Program-made: the position numbers and the translations under genes
Source of the DNA: DATNPH01 sp036703315
Lineage (GTDB): Bacteria > Cyanobacteriota > Cyanobacteriia > Cyanobacteriales > Coleofasciculaceae
Direction of reading: 5' to 3'
DNA: 12,492 bases
NCBI GenBank assembly: GCA_036703315.1
Contig: DATNPH010000247.1
Location: forward strand, 1-12,492
Shown: positions 1 through 7,224 of the stretch, in pieces
Layout: each line of letters starts with the position of its first letter
How positions within the stretch are numbered: the stretch's first letter is position 1
The notes under the pieces: model-generated
Told to the model about the DNA's origin: nothing
Databases searched by the model: none
What the model saw: only the letters and a program-made list of their open reading frames with translations

Positions 1-62
1 ATGAAGGACAGAAGTTATTGGAAGCAGCAGGCTTTGTCAGCATCCAACAGACAACAAGATAA
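1..62 (+). CDS. C-terminal end of an unidentified protein (methyltransferase-like)
   Basis: The frame starting at base 3 is open from the window edge and ends at TAA 60-62, giving the last 19 residues EGQKLLEAAGFVSIQQTTR. The pattern 'LLEAAGF' followed by a short beta strand is common at the C-terminus of class I SAM-dependent methyltransferases, but 19 residues cannot prove this. Base 1 also begins an ATG frame running to TAA 70-72 (23 codons). I regard that as chance, because the other frame reads as a natural helix-strand ending. Confidence 0.35.
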   Translation, partial: EGQKLLEAAGFVSIQQTTR

Positions 63-340
63 AGATTTGTAAATATTTAGTTAATGCACCGTTTATCTCC
101 CGATAAGCCATTGGGCGAGTGAACAAGGGAGGTTTAACAGATGTCCTATTGGGTAGAAGGAAACGCGGGATATTCGTCTTGCTGTTGAAAGTTAAGCTTT
201 TTCACTTTTCCCGCAGGAATTAGCAATTGAGCCGATTTTTTTAACCCAATTCAAAGAAAAAACTTCCCCCAATACTTCAGAGCATTAAAGACCAAAATTG
301 CTCGGTTTCATATGGTCTATCAAATTTAGCTATCTAACTT
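63..340. other. Intergenic gap before the GRDP-like gene
   Basis: These 278 bp hold no long reading frame. Contents are one micro-ORF at 141-188 (separate entry) and an inverted repeat, GCGGGA at 165-170 with TCCCGC at 209-214. The repeat encloses a smaller palindrome around 187-203 (GAAAG/CTTTTTC). The nested stems could form an RNA hairpin after the micro-ORF. No clear sigma70 promoter was found before the ATG at 341, and that start has no good Shine-Dalgarno sequence. Confidence 0.5.
127..188 (+). CDS. Possible 15-aa micro-ORF with strong ribosome binding site
   Basis: GGGAGG at 127-132 sits 8 bases before ATG 141. The frame reads MSYWVEGNAGYSSCC and stops at TGA 186-188. The Shine-Dalgarno match is the best near any start in this window, better than those of the large genes, which is why it is listed. 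The peptide is polar, has aromatic residues and ends in two cysteines. Role unknown: it could be a leader peptide, a tiny precursor peptide for the enzymes downstream, or a chance ORF. The end of the frame overlaps the 5' arm of the inverted repeat 165-170/209-214, so translation could affect folding there (inference). Confidence 0.25.
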
Positions 341-886
341 ATGTCAGTTATCCAAGAAGCTTTGCCTGCATCCGCGTTAGCATGCGTAGAAAAGCTGAGA
401 TCGCTCGATCTATCGCCAATTGCAGCTTATTTGATCAACCCCCAAAACGGTTACGGATGGACTAGGCAACAAGTATTTCGTGCAATTAAGCGCTATAAGA
501 CGTTCTTGTTGGTCAATTACCTGTATCCCGAAATCCCTCTTGTCCCGACACAGGACATTGACTGTCTATGGCATTGTCACATTTTACATACACGAAAGTA
601 TCGCCAAGATTGCGAAATGTTGTTTGGTTATTTTATCGACCACGAGCCTAACTCTGAGCTTTGGAGTGAAGCAAATCAGCAAATCCTAGATGATGCATTT
701 GCTCAAACTCAAGCACTATTATCACACTTTGAGAAATACTTCGAGGAGGCATTAGAAGAAGTTAAATTCCCTCGAAGCATGAGTCTGAAACTGGAAAAAT
801 ATCAACTTAAAGAGGGAAATGATGATAACCAGTGGGACTTACACCTGTATCGTAGTGCTTGTGGTAGACCAACAGATAATTGCTGA
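341..886 (+). CDS. Glycine-rich-domain-protein-like (GRDP/DUF1399-like) small protein
   Basis: This 181-residue protein carries the hallmark of the GRDP/DUF1399 family around residues 66-103. It has the stretch VPTQDIDCLWHCHILH, then Y-R-Q-D-C, then FG and a late DHEP (H101), matching the family pattern 'D-x-x-W-H-x-H ... Y ... D-C ... G ... H-x-P'. The His/Asp/Cys cluster (D72, D74, H78, H80, H83, C90, H101) looks able to bind a metal, which is inference. No signal peptide or membrane segment is visible, so it is probably cytosolic. Plant members have extra RNA-binding and glycine-rich regions; this is only the core domain. The molecular function of bacterial members is not known to me. It is the first gene of a four-gene plus-strand group. 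The ATG at 341 is the only sensible start, although it lacks a clear Shine-Dalgarno. Confidence 0.75.
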   Translation: MSVIQEALPASALACVEKLRSLDLSPIAAYLINPQNGYGWTRQQVFRAIKRYKTFLLVNYLYPEIPLVPTQDIDCLWHCHILHTRKYRQDCEMLFGYFIDHEPNSELWSEANQQILDDAFAQTQALLSHFEKYFEEALEEVKFPRSMSLKLEKYQLKEGNDDNQWDLHLYRSACGRPTDNC

Positions 887-950
887 TAGCGGATTTCATT
901 TAGTTTGCTCAAATTCTGCTTATTTTTGATTGTGCGGAAATTCAGGATAT

Positions 951-998
951 TTTGCCTTTTGCCTTTTGCCTTCTGCCTTCTGCCTTCTGCCTTTTGCT
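951..998. repeat. Heptanucleotide tandem repeat (STRR type)
   Basis: About seven head-to-tail copies of a 7-base unit, TTTGCCT or TCTGCCT, run from 951 to 998: three of the first form, three of the second, and a partial last copy. Such short tandemly repeated repetitive sequences are common between genes of heterocystous cyanobacteria. It lies in the 168-bp gap between the GRDP-like gene and the decarboxylase-like gene. Spacers and an array structure are absent, so it is not a CRISPR. Confidence 0.85.
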
Positions 999-1054
999 AT
1001 AGATGCCTTGGTGCATAAGCGTTCAAACAATTTAGATTGAAGCTGTTAATTATC

Positions 1055-2302
1055 ATGAATAGAATGCAAGGGTTGCCGACAATCAACAAAAATTTTCGTG
1101 AATTACCTTTTTCACAGGAAACAGCACGAGAACTATTAACTATCTATGGTTCTCCTCTGTATGTTTATCACGGCGATCGCCTACGTCAAACCATCGCTCA
1201 CATTACCCAAGCAATCCCCTATCCTCACACTCAATTTCAATTTGCCAGTGTCACCAATGGCAATGTTGCTTTACTCCAAATCTTTCACGCTAGCGGTTGG
1301 GGACTACATGCCAACACACCAGGAGATATTTATTTAGGACTGAAAGCAGGATTTACTCCTAATCAAATTGTTTATAGTGGCAGCAATTTAAATCGTGCTG
1401 AAATGGAACAATTATTCAATTGGGGTGTGACAACATTGAATTTAGATAGTTTGTCTCAACTTCAACTCTTTTGCGATGTTTATGAAGAGATACTTCCTGT
1501 CAATTCTCTCCAGCAACCTCCTAAGTTGGGATTACGATTAAATTTACCTGAAATTACAGGTGAAAGTCGCATTGGTGTGCGTCCATTTGAATTTCCCACC
1601 GCGATAGAAATGCTTAAATTTGTGAGATTAAAGCTGAAGGGTTTACATTTTTATCGGGGAACAGGAATCAATGTAACTCAGGCATTTACTCAAGTCATTA
1701 ATTCGATAATTGATACGGCACGACAATTACCTGATTGGGACTATCTTGATTTTGGTGGAGGGTTTGGTTATCCGTATCATGCAGATGGAGCCAGCTTTGA
1801 TTGGAATTGCTTTGGCAAGGAATTAACAGAAACTTTGTCTAAGATTAAACGCGACATTGACTTAATTATCGAACCGGGACGTGCTGCGATCGCGGGATGT
1901 GGAACCTTACTAACTAAAGTCGTTTCAGTAAAATGGCAAGAGAGCAAACAACTTATTGGTGTCGATACTACTGTTGCCAATCTCTCTGTTCCCTCGGTAC
2001 ATGGTGGCTATCGAGAAATTGTTACTATTGGTGCAATTAATAAAGTCCCACTGTATTCCACAGATGTCTGTGGTAATACCACTTATTCTCGCGATTATCT
2101 AGGTAAAAATTGCCAATTACCGGCTTTACAAATTGGAGATATCTTAGCTGTTCTAGATGTAGGAGCCTACGGCTATGCCATGTCTTCTCATTTTCTGCAT
2201 CGTCCTCGTCCTGCTGAAGTTTTACTAGAAAATGGACAACATCGCTTAATTCGTCAGCGAGAAGATTACAACGTTTTGTTGAATCATCAAGTTTTTAATT
2301 AA
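1055..2302 (+). CDS. LysA/ODC-fold (type III PLP decarboxylase-like) protein lacking the catalytic lysine
   Basis: The 415-residue product has the alanine-racemase-like barrel plus C-terminal beta domain of diaminopimelate/ornithine decarboxylases (COG0019). Family landmarks are in order: PLYVYHG near 34-40, the first strand FASVTNGN at 63-70, GLHFYRGTGI at 196-205, the glycine loop GGGFG at 234-238, EPGRA at 273-277, the CxxxDxL-type segment around C339 (VCGNTTYSRDYL), and DVGAYGY at 368-374. In active enzymes the first strand reads FAxKAN and the Lys forms the Schiff base with PLP. Here Val66 (codon GTC, 1250-1252) occupies that place. The PLP-stacking His of the 'HxHxGS' motif also appears to be Tyr200. 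Phosphate-binding and dimer-interface active-site motifs are kept, so the protein may bind a ligand without decarboxylating it. An upstream TTG at 1037 would add six residues; ATG 1055 is preferred. Gene 3 follows after 46 bp. Standard lysine-biosynthesis LysA is therefore unlikely. Confidence 0.8.
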   Translation: MNRMQGLPTINKNFRELPFSQETARELLTIYGSPLYVYHGDRLRQTIAHITQAIPYPHTQFQFASVTNGNVALLQIFHASGWGLHANTPGDIYLGLKAGFTPNQIVYSGSNLNRAEMEQLFNWGVTTLNLDSLSQLQLFCDVYEEILPVNSLQQPPKLGLRLNLPEITGESRIGVRPFEFPTAIEMLKFVRLKLKGLHFYRGTGINVTQAFTQVINSIIDTARQLPDWDYLDFGGGFGYPYHADGASFDWNCFGKELTETLSKIKRDIDLIIEPGRAAIAGCGTLLTKVVSVKWQESKQLIGVDTTVANLSVPSVHGGYREIVTIGAINKVPLYSTDVCGNTTYSRDYLGKNCQLPALQIGDILAVLDVGAYGYAMSSHFLHRPRPAEVLLENGQHRLIRQREDYNVLLNHQVFN

Positions 2303-2348
2303 ATTTATCCCATTACACAATAAGTCCTAAAAAAAGTAAGAGATTGAC

Positions 2349-3803
2349 ATGAAATGCATTCAATGCGGCACAAACAATAGCCGACGCGATCGCAGCAATC
2401 ATCAAGGACGGTGTAAGAACTGCCGCCATTCCTTTGCATTCGAGCCTACTAGTAACAGTAATTATAAACTGAGGAAGGTTACCGATAGTTTTTTCGCCAA
2501 GGCAATTTCTGACCTTTCTGCTAAAAATACTCTGTACTTTACTCCCAAGCAGTTGTTTTATTTTTTAGATCAGCGTTTAGGAGGAAAACCAACGACACTT
2601 AGCCAATTTATTCGTTCATTTACGTTTAAGCCTACATCTATGTCTAAAAGTTCAGCCGCAGCTGGATTTTTGACTATTTGTCTTATTTTGAGTGTATTTT
2701 GGGGAATAGGAATAGCTTTATATTTTTTGTGTTGTTTACAAGCGGTTCGTGACAGTCAAAAGAGCGCAAAAGACCGCCGTTTTTATGCTAAATCTTTACA
2801 GGTTTTTGGCGTACTGATTAGTGGTATTGGTATACTGTTTAGCCTGCACATCTCCCCCCTTGGCACGACTACCCTTATCGTCTTTATACTCAGTCTTGCT
2901 GTTGGGGTATTAATTATCTACTATGCTGCTCGGCAGCTACCAGAAATAGCTCGTCAGGAACTAGAGGAACACGAGGAGAGGGAACGTTTAGAAAGGCAAG
3001 ATAGAGAGCAGAGGCAACGTTTAGAAAGACAAGAGCAAGAGGAGCGGGAACGCTTCGCTAAGCTCCCATCCCATCTCAAGCTTGCGCCAAGAGCCCTCGT
3101 CCTGACATCAACGCAGGTTGACAATTGGCTGAGACGCTGGACACAAATTAATGGTACTGTGGCTGTGGCAAAACTGTTACCTGCTACCCCTCAAGAGAGC
3201 AGTACAGTTGAGGTTAATTCTGAAATTAGTGTATATAGTTTTGACCGCGTTGTTGTTTGTGATAGTGCGGCGATCGCTCAGGTTTTAATTGCCAACAAAT
3301 TTCACTTTGAACATAACAGTGCCGTGCTGAGTATCACGGGATATCCTCAAAGAATTTCTAGGACAGTTTTAGAAATGCTCCACCGCAATCAGGAGCTAAA
3401 AGTGTATGCACTACATGATGCAAGTCCTCATGGAGTGGGTTTAGTTCACCGTCTTCGTACTAGCCCAACTTGGTTTCAAAATAGTAATGTTACTATTTAC
3501 GATCTAGGAATCTTACCGCGTCAGATATCTAATCCTAATCTGTTCGTGCGGCAATCGGTTGAATTTGCCAATCAAGCCAAACAAATGCCAGCCGAAGTAA
3601 AGCAGAGTTTATTAGCTTATGAAGTGGCATGGCTAGAACTCGGCTATTTTGTGGAATTAGAATCACTGAGTCCTCAAAGAATTTTACAAGTAGTAAGGCA
3701 AGGAATTGCGAAAAGTCATACTAACAATAGTAAAGATAGCTTAGTTAGTGTAGGCAGGGATGACAGTGATGTCTATCTCTTGGCATTTGAACATGATGGT
3801 TAA
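2349..3803 (+). CDS. Zinc-ribbon / three-TM / coiled-coil protein with a Toprim-like C-terminal domain
   Basis: This 484-residue protein is a multi-domain membrane protein I cannot assign to a named family. Residues 1-30 form a four-cysteine zinc ribbon (C3xxC6 and C22xxC25). Hydrophobic segments fall near 104-130, 151-168 and 173-192. Residues 199-238 are a charged E/R/Q coiled coil. The C-terminal part (about 245-484) is soluble. It contains a hydrophobic strand VVVCDS (301-306), a helix, ITGYP (329-333), a helix, then KVYALHDASPHGVGL (351-365). This order resembles the Toprim fold of topoisomerase VI A/Spo11-like proteins, where the acid-rich strand is DxDxxG. Here the second acid is Ser (D357-A-S359-P-H-G362), so metal catalysis is doubtful. 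The ATG at 2349 follows the weak Shine-Dalgarno-like AAGAG. Spacing to its neighbours is 46 bp and 93 bp. The likely location is the cytoplasmic or thylakoid membrane with the C-terminal domain in the cytosol (inference). Confidence 0.65.
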   Translation: MKCIQCGTNNSRRDRSNHQGRCKNCRHSFAFEPTSNSNYKLRKVTDSFFAKAISDLSAKNTLYFTPKQLFYFLDQRLGGKPTTLSQFIRSFTFKPTSMSKSSAAAGFLTICLILSVFWGIGIALYFLCCLQAVRDSQKSAKDRRFYAKSLQVFGVLISGIGILFSLHISPLGTTTLIVFILSLAVGVLIIYYAARQLPEIARQELEEHEERERLERQDREQRQRLERQEQEERERFAKLPSHLKLAPRALVLTSTQVDNWLRRWTQINGTVAVAKLLPATPQESSTVEVNSEISVYSFDRVVVCDSAAIAQVLIANKFHFEHNSAVLSITGYPQRISRTVLEMLHRNQELKVYALHDASPHGVGLVHRLRTSPTWFQNSNVTIYDLGILPRQISNPNLFVRQSVEFANQAKQMPAEVKQSLLAYEVAWLELGYFVELESLSPQRILQVVRQGIAKSHTNNSKDSLVSVGRDDSDVYLLAFEHDG

Positions 3804-3836
3804 ATTCAGAAACTCCTCAGAAATAGTGTTTTGATT

Positions 3837-3864
3837 TTGACTTTTTACTTGGGAAACCTAGTCT
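3837..3864 (+). promoter_or_regulatory. Weak sigma70-like promoter before the amide-ligase gene
   Basis: TTGACT at 3837-3842 and TAGTCT at 3859-3864 are separated by 16 bp and lie 33 bp before the TTG start at 3897. The -35 matches 5 of 6 and the -10 matches 4 of 6 consensus bases. In AT-rich DNA such matches arise by chance, so this is only a candidate for a separate start of transcription of the last gene of the group. Confidence 0.25.
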
Positions 3865-3896
3865 CATCCAGTTAGTGTATTTAACCTCTAAAAACA

Positions 3897-5636
3897 TTGA
3901 AACTACCACTTATTTTACCCAGCCGACGTATCTCTATTCCTAAGATTAAAGTTTCTCCAGTTTGGTCTCTGGCTTGGGGGAAAGTAGACGCTGTAACAGA
4001 CAGTGTAACTTGGCGCGATCGCTCTCTTGCCCTTCTCAATGCTTCCCCAACATTCAGTCCGAATGAACGGTTTGTCTTAGTAGGGGATATCTGGTTGAGC
4101 AATGCTTCTAAATTACTGCAACAAGTAGACATCAATTCAAAAGAAGTAACTCATAGCCAAATTGTTGCCGCCCTGTGGGAACGTTGGGGCGTGGAGTCAC
4201 TGATCTTGTTGGAAGGAATGTTTGCTCTGGCAGTTTGGGATCGAGAGCGTCAAGAATTATGGTTAGGACGCGATCGCGTTGGTTCTCGCACCCTATATTA
4301 CACAAATTGTGGTGAAACTCGCTGGCTTGCTCCTCGCCTGAAAACTCTAAGAAGTCATCACTCTAGTGACCTAGATTTAGTAGCACTGCAAGAATATCTT
4401 TGCTGTTCGTTTGTACCAGGAGAACGAACGCTTTGGCAGGAAGTTGGTGAATTATTACCAGGAACACGCTTACGCTTTCCGGATCAAAACTTACAGTTTG
4501 ATTGGCAGATCGAGGAGCAAATTACGGCTAGCCAGCAACTTATAGAATGGTACGGAGAAAAGCTGCGATCGCTGCTGAATGAAATTGTTCAGGAATACTT
4601 ACCAACGAATGAACCCATTGGTGCTTATCTCTCTGGTGGGTTAGATTCAAGTTGTATTACTGCCTTAGCTGCAAAATTCTATAACCAGCCTGTACACACC
4701 TACTCCATTCATTTTGGCTCTGATTGCCCTAATGAACTAGAATTTTCAAGCTTAGTTGCTAAACATTGCCATACTCAACATCATATCCTCGAAATTTCCC
4801 CAACTGACTTGTGGGAACAGTTGCCAAGAACCATGGCTTATTTAGATACACCAATAGGCGATCCGCTAACAGTTCCTAACTTATTAATGGGAGAATTAGC
4901 GCGAAAAGATGTTCGGGTTATCCTCAACGGAGAAGGAGGCGATCCCTGCTTTGCAGGTCCAAAAAATAAGCCAATGTTATTAAATAGCTTATATGGCCCA
5001 GTTGCACCAGAGCCGCTAGATTTAGTAGCGGCTTATCTCCATTCGTTTCGCAAATGCTCAGCTGATTTACCGCAACTTTTAAATGCTGATACTTGGTCAG
5101 CCATTCAATCTGAACCTTCTGTGTTTGCGCCTGACTTGAATACTGATATCAGCTACTTAAACCGCTTGATGTTACTCAATATCAAATTCAAAGGGGCTGA
5201 CCAGATTTTAACTAAAGTCAATAATCTAACAACGGCGGCTGGTTTGCATGGGCGATCGCCTTTATTTGACCAGCGGATTGTTGAATTTAGTTTACAAATA
5301 CCACCAGAATATAAACTAGCTGGTGCTGATGAAAAAGCCGTACTTAAACAGGCTGTAGCCGATTTATTACCAGAAGCAATCTTGAAGCGTCCCAAAAGCG
5401 GGATGATGGTGCCAGTGCAGAAGTGGTTTCGCGAAGCTTGGCGTCCTCAAGCTAAAGCGTTGTTGTTGGATAAAAAAGCGGCGATCGCTCCCTATCTCAA
5501 TCAAACTTTAATACGAGATTGGTTGAATTACCAAGGTGATGCCTGGTCTCGCTATGGTGCGAAACTATGGTTGCTGGTCAGCCTAGAAATTTGGTTGCAA
5601 GTCAATCATTCAGGCAATTTCAGATCGCCCAAATGA
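3897..5636 (+). CDS. Asparagine-synthetase-like amide ligase without glutaminase cysteine
   Basis: A 579-residue protein of the AsnB/beta-lactam-synthetase/lasso-cyclase superfamily. The N-terminal part (about 20-170) is a reduced Ntn-hydrolase-like domain. It keeps the late landmarks LEGMFALAVWD (105-115) and LGRDRVGSRTLYY (123-135), but the protein starts MKLPL and has no Met-Cys-Gly, so the Cys nucleophile for glutamine hydrolysis is missing. The C-terminal synthetase domain has the pyrophosphatase loop SGGLDSS (246-252), which activates a carboxylate with ATP. It also has NGEGGDPCFAG (344-354) in place of the usual GEGADELFGG, and RPKSG with the conserved Lys at K500. Ammonia from glutamine is thus unlikely to be its nucleophile. 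An amine on a small molecule or peptide is more likely, as in beta-lactam synthetase and lasso cyclases. The start is TTG 3897: an in-frame TAA lies at 3882-3884 and the next Met is residue 108. No Shine-Dalgarno is visible. Confidence 0.8.
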   Translation: MKLPLILPSRRISIPKIKVSPVWSLAWGKVDAVTDSVTWRDRSLALLNASPTFSPNERFVLVGDIWLSNASKLLQQVDINSKEVTHSQIVAALWERWGVESLILLEGMFALAVWDRERQELWLGRDRVGSRTLYYTNCGETRWLAPRLKTLRSHHSSDLDLVALQEYLCCSFVPGERTLWQEVGELLPGTRLRFPDQNLQFDWQIEEQITASQQLIEWYGEKLRSLLNEIVQEYLPTNEPIGAYLSGGLDSSCITALAAKFYNQPVHTYSIHFGSDCPNELEFSSLVAKHCHTQHHILEISPTDLWEQLPRTMAYLDTPIGDPLTVPNLLMGELARKDVRVILNGEGGDPCFAGPKNKPMLLNSLYGPVAPEPLDLVAAYLHSFRKCSADLPQLLNADTWSAIQSEPSVFAPDLNTDISYLNRLMLLNIKFKGADQILTKVNNLTTAAGLHGRSPLFDQRIVEFSLQIPPEYKLAGADEKAVLKQAVADLLPEAILKRPKSGMMVPVQKWFREAWRPQAKALLLDKKAAIAPYLNQTLIRDWLNYQGDAWSRYGAKLWLLVSLEIWLQVNHSGNFRSPK

Positions 5637-5720
5637 GGCAGCGATTCTCAACCGGTATCGGAACAAAATTAATTGATGGTGATTAAACAGTCAGGGGGCG
5701 ATCGCTACTCTACTCCTACC

Positions 5721-7169
5721 TCAATTTAAGACGCGCTTGAGGGCAGGAATTCGGGAAATCACTAGGTAATCCAGCAGCAGTACCGTTACCAGCGAGAAAC
5801 CCACCAGAGGGAAAACAAGACCCAGAATAGCCACAATCGCCAAAGGGGTCTTCCAGTGCTGAACATGCTCTGGTAAAGTCGGTACACCAATCTGTCCGGC
5901 AGGACGACGCTGCCACCACATAACCAACCCACTCACACACAGGATAATCACTACCAAACAAGCAAACAGCATCAGAAGCTGATTCCCAAAACCGAAATAC
6001 TTGCCCATGTGTACGGCAATTCCTAATTCCACCGCCTTGGGCACCAGACCGTAATCGTGCCAGCGCACATCAGCCAAGACCTTACCACTGTACTGGTCAA
6101 TGTGCATTGTGACTTCCTGGGTTGGATCGTCTGAAAACGCTGAAACGGTGTACACTCCAGTCTCACCCTTTGGCAAGCTTACACTGAACCCAGTAGGCGC
6201 ACCGTTAGCCTGTGCCAGCGCAATTACAGAGTCCAAATTTACGGGCGTATTTGGAGAAAGTCCCTTACGGATAGCCGTTGCACTTGCTCCATCGTGCCCC
6301 CGATGATGCTGATGCCCAGATCCACTCGATTGAGGCATTGGCAATTGCTCTACTGCCCACGGTACAACGTGATCGCCATTCCGGTTCAGTGAACCCGTCA
6401 GCACCGTAGACTTGGGTACATCATTACTCATCTGTGCTGGATAGTGGTTCGAGACCTGAGCAAATGTTTTACCCCAGAACCCCGACCAAGGCAAACCCGT
6501 CAGGATGAGAAAGCCCACCAGTAGCGCACCATAGAATCCAGGGACAGCATGTAAATCCCGCCAGAAGACGCGCCTGTTCTTGCTCCACCAGCGTGGTAAG
6601 AGTGTTCCCCAAACCGTGAATCCCCGACGTGGCAACCATAGATACAGCCCGGTGATCAGCAACACCAGTCCCCAGCAGGCTGCCAGTTCCACCAGATAGT
6701 CACCGATCTTGCCGATCATCAGTTCACCGTGCAGTTTACGGGCGACACTCTGAAGGTTATGGTCTTCGTCGCGATCGCCTAACACCTGACCCGTGTAAGG
6801 ATTCAAAAAGACTGTCAGAGTATGCTTATCGGCTGTCTTCAACTCCACTTGACTACTGCGGTTAGAAGCCACGTTAGGAGTGAATTTAGCAATTGTCGCA
6901 TCGGGATAAACACTTGGGACAGCTTTAAATTGTTGGGTATAAGGCAACATCGTCCCCGTAGATTGCACAAACATCTGGTTGTGGTACATCAAAGTATCCA
7001 ACTGGGGTTTGAAGAGGTAGATTATCCCAGTTGTTGCCAGCATCAACAGAAAAGGAATCACAAACAGCCCTGCGTAGAAATGCCACCTCCAGACGGTGCG
7101 GTAAAAGCGGTTAGTGGGTGCTTGGGCAGGGGAAGGGGAGTCGTTCGCAAAGTTAGATGCCGTTGACAT
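5721..7169 (-). CDS. PepSY-associated TM protein, iron-regulated (PiuB-like) membrane protein
   Basis: The 482-residue product has the layout of the PepSY-TM family, which is often encoded beside TonB-dependent siderophore receptors and thought to act as an inner-membrane iron reductase or uptake helper. Membrane segments lie near 33-53, 158-180, 212-233, 395-418 and 440-470. Conserved histidines sit at WRWH (30), KLHGEL (147), RDLHAVPG (207) and AVHMGKYFG (387), as expected for heme or metal binding. Two PepSY-like stretches (about 85-131 and 313-366) lie between membrane segments, each ending in a 'P/QYxGKVL'-type turn. A histidine-rich loop, SGSGHQHHRGHDG at 282-294, may bind metal. The ATG at 7167-7169 has no clear Shine-Dalgarno. 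The gene is convergent with the amide-ligase gene, separated by 84 bp with one HIP1 site and no obvious terminator. No TonB receptor gene is in the window. Confidence 0.85.
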   Translation of the reverse strand: MSTASNFANDSPSPAQAPTNRFYRTVWRWHFYAGLFVIPFLLMLATTGIIYLFKPQLDTLMYHNQMFVQSTGTMLPYTQQFKAVPSVYPDATIAKFTPNVASNRSSQVELKTADKHTLTVFLNPYTGQVLGDRDEDHNLQSVARKLHGELMIGKIGDYLVELAACWGLVLLITGLYLWLPRRGFTVWGTLLPRWWSKNRRVFWRDLHAVPGFYGALLVGFLILTGLPWSGFWGKTFAQVSNHYPAQMSNDVPKSTVLTGSLNRNGDHVVPWAVEQLPMPQSSGSGHQHHRGHDGASATAIRKGLSPNTPVNLDSVIALAQANGAPTGFSVSLPKGETGVYTVSAFSDDPTQEVTMHIDQYSGKVLADVRWHDYGLVPKAVELGIAVHMGKYFGFGNQLLMLFACLVVIILCVSGLVMWWQRRPAGQIGVPTLPEHVQHWKTPLAIVAILGLVFPLVGFSLVTVLLLDYLVISRIPALKRVLN

Positions 7170-7195
7170 AAGGTTCAGGGGTAGGATCGGGCTTG

Positions 7196-7224
7196 ACTAT
7201 GCCCTAGATGAAAATGAATGTCAA
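7196..7224 (-). promoter_or_regulatory. Promoter of the PepSY gene overlapped by a Fur-box-like sequence
   Basis: On the minus strand a perfect TTGACA (plus 7219-7224) is followed after 17 bp by CATAGT (plus 7196-7201), 4 of 6 to the -10 consensus. The predicted RNA start near 7189 leaves a leader of about 20 bases before the ATG at 7169. The bases from TGACATTC to TTTTCATCTA (plus 7205-7223) resemble Fur boxes of cyanobacterial siderophore-receptor genes, with the repeated ATTCAT/TTTCAT half-sites. A repressor bound there would cover the -35 and spacer. This fits iron repression of a PepSY-TM gene. Confidence 0.55.

Noticed and set aside
951..998. CRISPR-like repeat tract
   Set aside because: Seven-base units without spacers; it is a short tandem repeat of the cyanobacterial STRR kind.
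1055..2302. Ordinary diaminopimelate decarboxylase (lysA)
   Set aside because: The PLP-binding lysine and the PLP-stacking histidine are both replaced, and the neighbours are not lysine-biosynthesis genes.
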